From positions 62,001 to 126,000 of the forward strand of contig JAGNIV010000002.1 in assembly GCA_018001015.1 (NCBI GenBank): a DNA stretch of 64,000 bases, written 5' to 3'. The position numbers and the translations under genes are program-made. Below are positions 25,893 through 33,860 of this stretch, one piece after another. Position 1 is the first letter of the stretch. Every line of letters begins with the position of its first letter. A model generated the notes under the pieces. It worked only from the letters and a program-made list of their open reading frames with translations, was not told the DNA's origin and searched no databases. This stretch comes from Phenylobacterium sp. Its GTDB lineage: Bacteria; Pseudomonadota; Alphaproteobacteria; Caulobacterales; Caulobacteraceae.

Positions 25893-27245
25893 TCAGCCCG
25901 GCTTTACGACCATGCAGGCCATCTTCTTGGCCTTCAGGGCGCCGCAGGCGTCCTTGGCCGAGGCTTCGGAGAACCCCTTGAAGCGGGCGCGATAGGTGCC
26001 GCCGACCGAATCGGTGTCGCCGTCGGCCTTGGCGAAGTGCTTGGCGAAGCGCTTCTCGACCAGGGCGAGTTGCTCCTTGGCCAGCGATCTGGACTTGAAG
26101 GCGCCGACCTGAACGATCCACTTCCCGGCCGGCTTCTTCTCGTCCTTCTGTGCCTTCTTCGGATCGGCCTTTGGCGTCTCCGCCGGTTGCGAGCCGCGCA
26201 GCAGGTTGCGCCTGGGATCGACGAAGTCGTTGCTGGAGAAGGAGGGGGGCGGCGGAGCTGAGGCCAGCACGATCCTCAGGCCGTCCTGCTCGCCATCACC
26301 CTGCTCGATGGAGGGACGCTCGATCGGTCCGACCGGTTCTGGCTCGAACAGGTTCTGGGCGATGGTGATCTTCTCGCCGCGGGCCCGGCGGTTCATGACG
26401 TCAAAGCCCGTCAGCAGCAGGTCCTCGGCGTTGTTGTTGCGCTTGGCGGTGGAGGGCGCGCCCAGCACGACGGCGATCAGGCGGCGGTTGTCGCGCACGG
26501 CCGAGATCGCGATGTTGTAGCCCGAGGCGTTGGTATAGCCGGTCTTCAACCCGTCCACGCCGGCCATAGCTCGCAGCAGGCCATTGTGGTTGTTCATCGC
26601 CGTGCCGCGGAAGGTGAAGGACTGCTGGCTGAACAGACGATAGTACTGCGGATAGTCGCGCATGACGGCGCGCGACAGGATGCCGATGTCGCGGGCGGTG
26701 GAGACCTGGCGGCTGTCGGGCAGGCCCGAGGCGTTCACGAAGCGGGTGTTGGCCATGCCCAGCTCCTGGGCGCGCAGCGTCATCATGGCCGCGAAGCGAG
26801 CTTCCGATCCGCCGAGCTTCTCGGCCATGGCTACCGCGATGTCGTTGGCCGACTTGATGGCCAGGGCCTGCATCGCCTCACTGACCGTCAGGGATTCGCC
26901 GGCCGCGAGGCCGAGCTTGGTGGGGGCCTGGGCCGCGGCGCGCGGTGAGATGATGATGGTGTCTTCGGGCCGCAGGCGGCCGGAGCTCAGGGCCTCGAAG
27001 GCCAGGTAGAGCGTCATGATCTTGGTGATCGAGGCCGGATAGCGGGGGCTGTCGGCGCGCTTGGCGTAGAGGACTTCGCCGGTCTTGGCGTCCACCACGA
27101 TGGCCGCATATTTGGGCGCCGTGGTCGGCAGCGACGGCATCGAGAGGTAGGGGATCTGCGCCTGGGCGGAGGTCGCCAGGGGGGAAACCGCCGTCAGGGC
27201 GGCGGCGCCGAGGGCGAAAAACAGGCGGCGGGCGCGCTCGAACAT
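25893..27245 (-). CDS. D-alanyl-D-alanine carboxypeptidase (PBP5/6 type) with C-terminal SPOR domain
   Basis: 450 residues. N-terminal signal peptide (about 1-29, ending near SAQAQ). The S11 peptidase domain has all three motifs: SxxK as PASITKIM, SxN as IKSANDIAVA and KTG as GLKTGYTNASGYN. Residues about 370-447 form a SPOR domain (WIVQVGAFKSRSLAKEQLAL), which binds denuded septal peptidoglycan. It trims the terminal D-Ala of stem peptides in the periplasm, probably at the septum. Convergent with the J-domain gene, with a 3-nt gap. Confidence 0.93.
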   Translation of the reverse strand: MFERARRLFFALGAAALTAVSPLATSAQAQIPYLSMPSLPTTAPKYAAIVVDAKTGEVLYAKRADSPRYPASITKIMTLYLAFEALSSGRLRPEDTIIISPRAAAQAPTKLGLAAGESLTVSEAMQALAIKSANDIAVAMAEKLGGSEARFAAMMTLRAQELGMANTRFVNASGLPDSRQVSTARDIGILSRAVMRDYPQYYRLFSQQSFTFRGTAMNNHNGLLRAMAGVDGLKTGYTNASGYNIAISAVRDNRRLIAVVLGAPSTAKRNNNAEDLLLTGFDVMNRRARGEKITIAQNLFEPEPVGPIERPSIEQGDGEQDGLRIVLASAPPPPSFSSNDFVDPRRNLLRGSQPAETPKADPKKAQKDEKKPAGKWIVQVGAFKSRSLAKEQLALVEKRFAKHFAKADGDTDSVGGTYRARFKGFSEASAKDACGALKAKKMACMVVKPG

Positions 27246-27412
27246 TCCGGTTCGTCCGTCGAATCAAAGGGTTGGGCGACCCCCCGGTCGCCGTACTGAA
27301 ACCCTATCATGACACCTCGGAGCTTGCGCGAGAGTAAACACCTCTTGAGCGAGCCGATTTGTCGCGTCGCGAACTTGTGCGGGACCCCGGACGAATTCGC
27401 GCGCAGGGCGAT

Positions 27413-27450
27413 GTTGCACTGCAACAAATGCGCTTGACTGCTGCACCGCA
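27413..27450 (+). promoter_or_regulatory. two PhaR-type operator half-palindromes upstream of the phasin gene
   Basis: GTTGCACTGCAAC (27413-27425) is a perfect palindrome containing TGC-ACT-GCA, and TGCACCGCA (27442-27450) is a second copy 27 nt on. TGC-N3-GCA is the motif that PhaR, the polyhydroxyalkanoate-sensing repressor, recognises in alphaproteobacterial phasin promoters. They lie 94-131 nt upstream of the ATG. Confidence 0.6.
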
Positions 27451-27543
27451 ACATGAGAAATAGGCTGCGAGATCAAAGAGCCGCAACGCCCGACTGGTGC
27501 GACGCGGCAGAGCCCGTCAACCACCTTTCCGGAGTTTATCCTC

Positions 27544-27978
27544 ATGGCCGCCGCCGAAACCGTCAAGAACACCGTCGAGCAGTTCACCACCGCTGGTAAC
27601 GCCGCCTTCAAGGACGCCATCGAAAAGTCCCTGGCCGGCCTGGCCGACGCCAACGCCCATTCCAAGAAGAACCTGGAAGCCGTCATCGCCTCGGTGACCG
27701 CCGCCACCAAGGGCGCTGAAGCCCTCGGCGCCCAGGCCACCGCCTATTCCAAGAAGGCCGTGGAAGCCAACGTCGCCGCCGCCAAGTCGCTGTCGGGCGC
27801 CAAGTCGATCCAGGAAGTGGTCGAGCTGCAAACCAGCTTCGCCAAGTCCGCCATGGAAGCCTACATGGCCGAGCTCTCCAAGATGGGTGAGATCGTCCAG
27901 GCTTCGGTGAAGGACTCCATGAAGCCCCTCAACGAGCGCGTCACCGCCGCCGTCGAGAAGCTCCAGGCCGTCCGCTAA
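27544..27978 (+). CDS. phasin family protein
   Basis: 144 residues, highly Ala/Lys-rich and almost wholly helical. Phasin_2 pattern: VKNTVEQFTTAGNAAFKDA, then ATAYSKKAVEANVAAAKSLS and the conserved ELQTSFAKSAMEAYMAELSK. Coats polyhydroxyalkanoate granules. The TGC-N3-GCA sites upstream suggest PhaR control. Followed by an intrinsic terminator, so monocistronic. Confidence 0.9.
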   Translation: MAAAETVKNTVEQFTTAGNAAFKDAIEKSLAGLADANAHSKKNLEAVIASVTAATKGAEALGAQATAYSKKAVEANVAAAKSLSGAKSIQEVVELQTSFAKSAMEAYMAELSKMGEIVQASVKDSMKPLNERVTAAVEKLQAVR

Positions 27979-28032
27979 GCTTTTCAAAGTCCCTCCAGCC
28001 GCGCTGGCGTATTTGGCGCGGACCCTGTGAAG

Positions 28033-28066
28033 GCCCGGATCGGAAACGGTCCGGGCTTTTGCTTTT
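28033..28066 (+). terminator. intrinsic terminator of the phasin gene
   Basis: The arms GCCCGGA (28033-28039) and TCCGGGC (28050-28056), extendable by a G-T pair, are followed by TTTTGCTTTTT. A classic hairpin-plus-T-run, 55 nt behind the phasin stop. Confidence 0.85.
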
Positions 28067-28118
28067 TCAGTCCGCGCGCGCTTTCCCACACGGCTCAAAC
28101 CGCGCTAGACCTTCGCTC

Positions 28119-28580
28119 ATGTCACAGGTCGAAGAACGCTTGGCCGCGCAGGGGATCACCCTTCCGCAGCCTGTCGCCCCGGTCGCCAACTATGTCCCGT
28201 TTGTACGGGTCGGCGGCCTTGTCCACATTTCTGGGCAGGTCTCCCTGGACGCCTCCGGCGGGGTCCGCGGGATCGTCGGGGAGGATGTCGACATGGAAAC
28301 CGCCAAGGGCGCCGCGCGCCTGTGCGGGATCAACCTGGTCGCCCAGATGCGCGCCGCCTGCGACGGTGACCTTGATCGGGTCGTCCGGGTGGTGAAATTG
28401 GGCGGCTTTGTCCAGGCCGGGCCGGCCTTCTTCGAGATCCCCCAGGTGGTGAACGGCGCCTCCGACGTCATGGTGACGGCCTTCGGAGACGCCGGTAAGC
28501 ACGCGCGATCTGCGGTCGGGGTCTATCGCCTGCCGATGAACTTCGCCGTCGAGGTCGATGCTGTGGTGGAAATCCGGTGA
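28119..28580 (+). CDS. RidA family (YjgF/YER057c/UK114) protein
   Basis: 153 residues from ATG 28119. Chorismate-mutase-like fold: VPFVRVGGLVHISGQVS at the N-terminus and the C-terminal GKHARSAVGVYRLPMN, which supplies the Arg of the imine-binding pocket. RidA proteins hydrolyse reactive enamine/imine intermediates. The length and C-terminal DAVVEI match the longer YjgH/CD0448-like group, for which the substrate is less certain. First gene of a three-gene operon; its stop overlaps the GTG of the next gene by four bases (GTGA). Confidence 0.88.
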   Translation: MSQVEERLAAQGITLPQPVAPVANYVPFVRVGGLVHISGQVSLDASGGVRGIVGEDVDMETAKGAARLCGINLVAQMRAACDGDLDRVVRVVKLGGFVQAGPAFFEIPQVVNGASDVMVTAFGDAGKHARSAVGVYRLPMNFAVEVDAVVEIR

Positions 28581-29335
28581 AGGATCACAAGGATCAGTTT
28601 GGCGAAGCCTGGGACTTCCTGTTCCACCCGCCCGTCGCCCACCGCGGCCTCTGGTCGCCGGACGGCGCGCCGGAGAACTCCCTGGGCGCCTTCCAGGCCG
28701 CCTGCCAGGCCGGTTACGGCATTGAGCTGGACGTGCACCTGTCGGCCGACGGCGAAGCCATGGTCTTCCACGACCACAGCCTGAAGCGAATGACCGGAGC
28801 CGAGGGCAAGCTGAGGGACCGCACGGCGGCCGAGCTGGCCGAACTGCGGCTGAAGGGAACCGACGAGCGCATCCCCACCCTGTTGGAAACCTTGGCCCTC
28901 ATCGGTCACCGGGCCATGGTCCATGTGGAGCTGAAGACCGACTTCGGCGCCGTGGGCCCTCTGGAGCAGCGGGTGCATGAGATCCTCATCGATCACGCCG
29001 GCCCGACCTGCGTGATCGGCTTCAATCCCTATTCCCACGCCTGGTTCGCCGACCGGTTCCCCGGTGTGCTGCGGGGCCTTGATAGCTACAGCTGGGAGGA
29101 GGACACCCCCCATCTCTCGGCCGAACAGCGCAAGTCGTTCGCCAGACTGGAGCAGGTCTCCATCGCCCGACCCCACTTCCTGGCCATGAGCCTGGACATG
29201 GTCCAGAGCGAGGCGGCGGTGAAGCACCGCGCCGAGGGCATGCCTCTGGTCGCCTGGACGGTGCGCAAGCCCGAGCAGTGGGACAGCGTCAAGGACCACT
29301 GCGACAACCTGATCTTCGAGGGCTGGGCCGCGTGA
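28577..29335 (+). CDS. glycerophosphodiester phosphodiesterase
   Basis: 252 residues from GTG 28577, in a GTGA overlap with ridA. GDPD TIM barrel: AHRGLWSPDGAPENSLGAF with the first catalytic His and Glu, then ELDVHLSADGEAMVFHDHS with the metal-binding Asp and the second His. No signal peptide, so a cytoplasmic enzyme (UgpQ-like) that cleaves glycerophosphodiesters to glycerol-3-phosphate and an alcohol. Its stop overlaps the GNAT gene in the same way. Confidence 0.9.
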   Translation: MKDHKDQFGEAWDFLFHPPVAHRGLWSPDGAPENSLGAFQAACQAGYGIELDVHLSADGEAMVFHDHSLKRMTGAEGKLRDRTAAELAELRLKGTDERIPTLLETLALIGHRAMVHVELKTDFGAVGPLEQRVHEILIDHAGPTCVIGFNPYSHAWFADRFPGVLRGLDSYSWEEDTPHLSAEQRKSFARLEQVSIARPHFLAMSLDMVQSEAAVKHRAEGMPLVAWTVRKPEQWDSVKDHCDNLIFEGWAA

Positions 29336-30495
29336 GTCTGACCTCGGCGGTGAAGGTCAGCCGCCGGATCGCCGAGATTGGCCGCGAGGGCTGGGACGCC
29401 TGCGCCGGCAACCCGGACTACGCCGCCAACCCCTTCGTTTCCTTCGACTTCCTGGACATCGTCGAACAGTCCGGCTGCGCCGTCGAGCGCATGGGCTGGG
29501 GGCCGCAGCACCTGTCGGTGGAGGACGAGGACGGGCAAGTCGCCGCCGTCATGCCCCTGTATCTGAAGTCCCACAGCCAGGGCGAATACATCTTCGACCA
29601 CAGCTGGGCCGAGGCCTATGAGCGGGCCGGCGGGCAGTATTATCCCAAGCTGATCTCGGCGGCGCCGTTCACGCCGGCGACGGGACCGCGCCTGCTGGTG
29701 CGGCCGGGGATCGACGTGGAGGCGGCGCGCAAGACCCTGCTGACCGGCGCCGTCACCCTCTGCGAGCGCTACGGATCTTCCGGGGTCCACATCAATTTCC
29801 CCACCGACGAGGAGTGGACCTGGCTGGGCGGGCAGGGGCTCTCGATGCGCGAGGGCCAGCAGTACCATTGGGAAAACGCCGGCTACGCCGACTTCGACGC
29901 CTTCCTGGCGGCGCTCTCCTCAGGCCGGCGCAAGACCATCCGGCGCGAGCGGCGCGACGCGCAGGCCGCCGTCGAGATCCTGGCCCTGACCGGCGCCGAC
30001 ATCACCGAGGAACACTGGGACGCCTTCTACGGCTTCTACATGGACACCGGCTCGCGCAAATGGGGCCGGCCCTATCTGAACCGACTGTTCTTCTCCCTGC
30101 TGGGGGAGCGGATGGCTGAGCGGGTCCTGCTGGTGATGGCCCGGCGCAATGGCCGCTGGGTGGCCGGGGCCCTCAACCTCATCGGCGGCGACTGCCTCTA
30201 TGGCCGCAACTGGGGCTGCACCGAGGACATTGCCTTCCTGCACTTCGAGCTCTGCTACTACCAGGCCATCGAGTGGGCCATCGGTCGCGGCCTGGCCCGG
30301 GTCGAGGCGGGCGCGCAGGGGCAGCACAAGATCGCCCGCGGCTACCTGCCCAGCCCCGTCCGCTCGGCCCACTTCATCGCCGACCCCATGCTGCGCGGCC
30401 CCGTCGAGGACTTCGTCGCCCGTGAGCGCGCGGCGGTGGAGGGCGAGATGGAATGGCTGGCGGAGGAATACTCGCCCTTCCGCCAGGAGAGCTAG
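29332..30495 (+). CDS. GNAT-type N-acetyltransferase (COG3146/DUF482)
   Basis: 387 residues from GTG 29332, overlapping the gdpD stop by four bases. Typical COG3146 marks: ANPFVSFDFLDIVEQSGCA at the start, GEYIFDHSWAEAYERAGG, the long HINFPTDEEW and FDAFLAALSSGRRKTIRRER, and the C-terminal LARVEAGAQGQHKIARGY. The fold is a double GNAT domain related to FemABX/lipid II aminoacyltransferases; the substrate is unknown. Convergent with DUF4287: the two stops share CTAG (30492-30495). Confidence 0.88.
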   Translation: MSLTSAVKVSRRIAEIGREGWDACAGNPDYAANPFVSFDFLDIVEQSGCAVERMGWGPQHLSVEDEDGQVAAVMPLYLKSHSQGEYIFDHSWAEAYERAGGQYYPKLISAAPFTPATGPRLLVRPGIDVEAARKTLLTGAVTLCERYGSSGVHINFPTDEEWTWLGGQGLSMREGQQYHWENAGYADFDAFLAALSSGRRKTIRRERRDAQAAVEILALTGADITEEHWDAFYGFYMDTGSRKWGRPYLNRLFFSLLGERMAERVLLVMARRNGRWVAGALNLIGGDCLYGRNWGCTEDIAFLHFELCYYQAIEWAIGRGLARVEAGAQGQHKIARGYLPSPVRSAHFIADPMLRGPVEDFVARERAAVEGEMEWLAEEYSPFRQES

Positions 30496-31076
30496 GACGC
30501 TTCCCAGGCCTGTCGGACGAGGGCGACGAGCTTCGCATCAACGTCGGCGGGCGACGACAGGGTGACCTTGGACTTCAACCGCTCCGACCAGCCTTCCGCC
30601 TTCGGCTCGGCCAGGCGTGGGTCGGCGCTGGTGGGCACCGCCAGACCCAGCACCACCTGACCGCCCTTGAGCGGCTTGGCCGAGGCGAACTGGAAATTCC
30701 GCGAAAAGCCGGTGAAGGCCTTGCGCTGGCCGGTGACGACGTCGGGCAGGGCGGTGGCGACGCGCTCGACGGCCTCGAAGATCGCGGTGGCCGCCGGGTC
30801 TTTCCACAGCGCCTCCCGCAACTTGACCGGCTCGTCCCACCCCGAGCCGGTGGGAAAGGCGGCCGACATCACCATGTTGGCGCGGTTCATCCCCAGGCCG
30901 TGGTGGGCCTTCATCCAGGCGATTCGGGTCATGGTCTTGGTCTCGGGGCAGGTCCTGGCGATGACGACCCACGCGTCGAAGGTCTTGCCCGTCTCCTTCT
31001 CCAGACTGGCCCGCGCGGTGGCGAAGTACTTCTGCTGGCGAGGGCTCAGGCCCTTGGTGTTCTCAGGCTCGCCCAT
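30492..31076 (-). CDS. DUF4287/DUF5655 domain protein
   Basis: 194 residues from ATG 31076. The N-terminal DUF4287 segment reads TGKTFDAWVVIARTCP and WMKAHHGLGMNRANM; the C-terminal part (about 95-190) fits DUF5655, which covers proteins linked to DNA-interaction or HTH modules, with LPDVVTGQRKAFTGFSRNF and a closing VRQAWEAS. No signal or TM. Function unknown; usually found as single genes. Confidence 0.8.
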   Translation of the reverse strand: MGEPENTKGLSPRQQKYFATARASLEKETGKTFDAWVVIARTCPETKTMTRIAWMKAHHGLGMNRANMVMSAAFPTGSGWDEPVKLREALWKDPAATAIFEAVERVATALPDVVTGQRKAFTGFSRNFQFASAKPLKGGQVVLGLAVPTSADPRLAEPKAEGWSERLKSKVTLSSPADVDAKLVALVRQAWEAS

Positions 31077-31127
31077 ATGCGCCTTTCTCTGTGGTAGGAC
31101 CTCCCAAGACCTCAGCAGGAGAGCGCC

Positions 31128-31565
31128 ATGAGCTTGGACGGGACCTACGACAACGGCAATATCTTCGCCAAGATCCTGCGCGGCGAGATGCCCAGCGCGC
31201 GCGTCTTCGAAGACAGTCACGTCTATGCCTTCATGGACGTCTTCCCCCAGGCCCGTGGCCACACCCTGGTGATCCCGAAACACTCCACCGCCCGCAATCT
31301 GCTTGAGGAGGACCCCGCCGTGCTGGGGCCCCTGATCCTGGGGGTGCAGCGGGTGACGCGGGCGGTGCGGGCGGCCCTGAATCCGGACGGCGTCGTGGTG
31401 ACCCAGTTCAATGGCGCGCCGGCCGGCCAGACCATCTACCACCTGCACTTCCACATCATCCCGCGCTGGGAAGGCCAGGCGCTCGGCCGACACGGGGAGG
31501 GCGGCATGGCCGATCCCACCGAGCTCAAGGCGCTGGCGGACCAGATCGCGGCGCATATCGCCTAG
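31128..31565 (+). CDS. HIT family protein (histidine triad, Hint-like)
   Basis: 145 residues. DGTYDNGNIFAKILRGEMP at the N-terminus is the Hint/HinT start, VFPQARGHTLVIPKH follows, and the triad HLHFHIIPRW gives the catalytic His-x-His-x-His. Cytoplasmic nucleotide hydrolase acting on aminoacyl-AMP or nucleoside phosphoramidates. Divergent from DUF4287 with 51 nt between starts. Confidence 0.92.
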   Translation: MSLDGTYDNGNIFAKILRGEMPSARVFEDSHVYAFMDVFPQARGHTLVIPKHSTARNLLEEDPAVLGPLILGVQRVTRAVRAALNPDGVVVTQFNGAPAGQTIYHLHFHIIPRWEGQALGRHGEGGMADPTELKALADQIAAHIA

Positions 31566-31571
31566 ATGGGT

Positions 31572-33680
31572 CTAGCCGGTGGCGAGGTCCGTCCATTCAG
31601 CGCTGGTGGCGGCCCGCCAGGGATGAAGGGCGGCGGCCACCAGGCGGTCCTGTTCGACCGGCTTGGCGAGATGGGCGTTCATGCCCGCGGCGCGGCAGCG
31701 GGCCACGTCCTCGGGCAGGGTGGCGGCCGTCACCGCCACCACGGGGGTGCCGGCGCGGTCGCCCTCCAGGGCGCGGATCGCCCGGCAGGCCGTCAGGCCG
31801 TCCATGATCGGCATGTGGACATCCATGAACACCACGTCGAAGGCGCGGCTGCGCACCGCCTCCAGGGCCTGGGCGCCATCATCGGCGGTCTCGACATCGA
31901 ACCCGGCCGCGGCCAGCATCATTGAGGCCACTTGCCGGTTCACCGGGTGGTCGTCCACCACCAGGACGCGCCCCGCGCCGGAAACGGCGTCCGAATCCTG
32001 GACCGGTTCGGGCGACGCCTCGAGCCGGGGCAATGAAATCTCGAACCAGAATTCCGAGCCCACGCCCAGGACACTCTCCACGCCGATCCGGCCGCCCATC
32101 TGATCAACCAGCGACTTGGAAATGGCCAGCCCCAGGCCGGCGCCTTCGAACCGCCGTGTGGAGCTGGTGTCGGCCTGGGTGAAGGGCTGGAACAGCTCGG
32201 CGACGGCTTCGGGGGCCAGGCCGACACCGGTGTCACGCACGCTCACGCGCAGCCGGTCGACGCCATCCCAGGGCTGAAGTTCCACCCGCACCTCGATCTC
32301 GCCCCGATCGGTGAATTTCGCGGCGTTGCCAAGCAGGTTGAGGAGCACCTGCAGGATCTGGTTCTCGTCGCCCTCATGGATCAGGCCCTCGACCGCGGAG
32401 ACTTCGAGACGCAGGCGCAGGGGCCGGTCGCCCAGGTTCGGCCGAACGATATCAATGGCGGTCCTTGCGAGCTCGGCCATCGCGAGAGGCGCGAGGGACA
32501 TGGCGCGCGCGCCGGACCCGAGGCGCGAGTAGTCCAGAACATTGGTGACCAGGGCCAGCAGCACCTGGCTGGAGGCCTGGATCACCCCGACCTGCTCCCG
32601 CGCCTCGACCGGAAGGTCCGGCCGGGCCGAGAGCAGCTGGGCGTGCCCCCTGATCCCGTTCAGCGGCGTGCGCATTTCGTGGCTCATCACCGCCAGGAAG
32701 CGCCCCTTGGCGCCGTCGGCGGCCACGGCGTCGCGGCGCGCGGCGCGCGCCACCGCAAGGGCGCGGCGCAGCCTGGCCTGGGCCGAGGCGCGCTGGGACA
32801 GGACGCTGGACAGGATGATGGCTGAGGAGACGATCGTCGCCAGGTAGAACTGCAGAGCCAGGATCCGGCGTGGCATGTCGCCCGGATACTGGGCGACGAT
32901 CGGCCCATGGCCCGCGACCGTGGCGCTTGCTCCGATGAAGGCCACCAGCATGACCATCAGCGCCGTGTCGGGGCTGCTCAGGCGGATCACCACCAACAGT
33001 CCCAGGGGGAACAACAGGAAGAGGGCTGGGGTGGGGGTCGAGAAGATCAGCGCCGCCACCGCGACGGTCAGACCGATCAGGCCGAAGCGTTCGAAGCGGG
33101 ACCCCGCATGGCCCGCGCCGTAGCGTCGGAAGCGGGCCAGCATCAGGGCGGCCGGCGCCCCGATGATCATGCCCAGGAAGTTCCCGAACACCCAGGTCCT
33201 CCAGGTCGGCAGGAAGTCATCCTTGAACAGCAGGACGGCGAGGCAGGCGCCCAGCGTGCCGATGGCGACCGCGGCGGGCAGGGCGGCCAGCAGGACGAAA
33301 TTTCGGAAGCGTGGGAGGACATTCATATCCAGCGCGGCGCCGCATGTGCGTCTGATCAGCAAGGCCGCCAGGACCGCTTCGCCAAGGTCGCAGCTGGCGA
33401 TCAGGGCGCTCCGTGTCAGCGTGCTCCCGCTGTTGAGCGCGGCGAGCAGGTCAATCACCGTGCACAGGAGAGCGAGCACGAGGGCCTGTTGTCGCGGCGC
33501 CAGGAGGAGCCCGGCCGCCAACAGGCCGTTGCAGATCCAGAGGACCGCAAGGCCGTTGATGCTGGTGGTCCAGGTGTAGGCCAACAGGGCGCAGATCGCG
33601 TAGGCCGCCAGGAAGGCGAGGGCGAGGCCATCCCCACGCGGGGCCTGGGCCGGTCGAAAGAGTCTTATGCGAGACGCCAT
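31572..33680 (-). CDS. MASE1-type hybrid sensor histidine kinase with C-terminal receiver
   Basis: 702 residues from ATG 33680 (a start at 33743 would add 21). Residues 1 to about 285 hold eight to nine TM helices of the MASE1 class. HisKA: FLAVMSHEMRTPLNGIRG with the phosphoacceptor His; HATPase: LLGNAAKFTDRGEI, DTGVGLAPEAVAELF and GAGLGLAIS. The REC domain has VLVVDDHPVNRQV, the acceptor Asp in VVFMDVHMP and Lys in LAKPV. A complete hybrid kinase needing a separate Hpt protein; none is adjacent. Ligand unknown. Confidence 0.9.
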   Translation of the reverse strand: MASRIRLFRPAQAPRGDGLALAFLAAYAICALLAYTWTTSINGLAVLWICNGLLAAGLLLAPRQQALVLALLCTVIDLLAALNSGSTLTRSALIASCDLGEAVLAALLIRRTCGAALDMNVLPRFRNFVLLAALPAAVAIGTLGACLAVLLFKDDFLPTWRTWVFGNFLGMIIGAPAALMLARFRRYGAGHAGSRFERFGLIGLTVAVAALIFSTPTPALFLLFPLGLLVVIRLSSPDTALMVMLVAFIGASATVAGHGPIVAQYPGDMPRRILALQFYLATIVSSAIILSSVLSQRASAQARLRRALAVARAARRDAVAADGAKGRFLAVMSHEMRTPLNGIRGHAQLLSARPDLPVEAREQVGVIQASSQVLLALVTNVLDYSRLGSGARAMSLAPLAMAELARTAIDIVRPNLGDRPLRLRLEVSAVEGLIHEGDENQILQVLLNLLGNAAKFTDRGEIEVRVELQPWDGVDRLRVSVRDTGVGLAPEAVAELFQPFTQADTSSTRRFEGAGLGLAISKSLVDQMGGRIGVESVLGVGSEFWFEISLPRLEASPEPVQDSDAVSGAGRVLVVDDHPVNRQVASMMLAAAGFDVETADDGAQALEAVRSRAFDVVFMDVHMPIMDGLTACRAIRALEGDRAGTPVVAVTAATLPEDVARCRAAGMNAHLAKPVEQDRLVAAALHPWRAATSAEWTDLATG

Positions 33681-33805
33681 CCTGGCCACCTCTCCAAGCG
33701 GCTGATGGACGGCGGGCCCCGGGGGGTCGGCCCGCTCGCCCATGACAACCTGCTCGATAATATTTGTGAGGCGAACGATTCGGCCACCACCCGGAGATGG
33801 CGCAA

Positions 33806-33837
33806 CGAAAAACCCCAGGCGCGAGGCCTGGGGTTCA
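33806..33837 (-). terminator. intrinsic terminator of clpA
   Basis: The arms AACCCCAGGC (33811-33820) and GCCTGGGGTT (33826-33835) pair perfectly. Read on the minus strand the hairpin is followed by TTTTTCG. It lies 25 nt behind the clpA stop codon. Confidence 0.85.
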
Positions 33838-33860
33838 ATTCGTTCGGAACTCGGCTTGGC

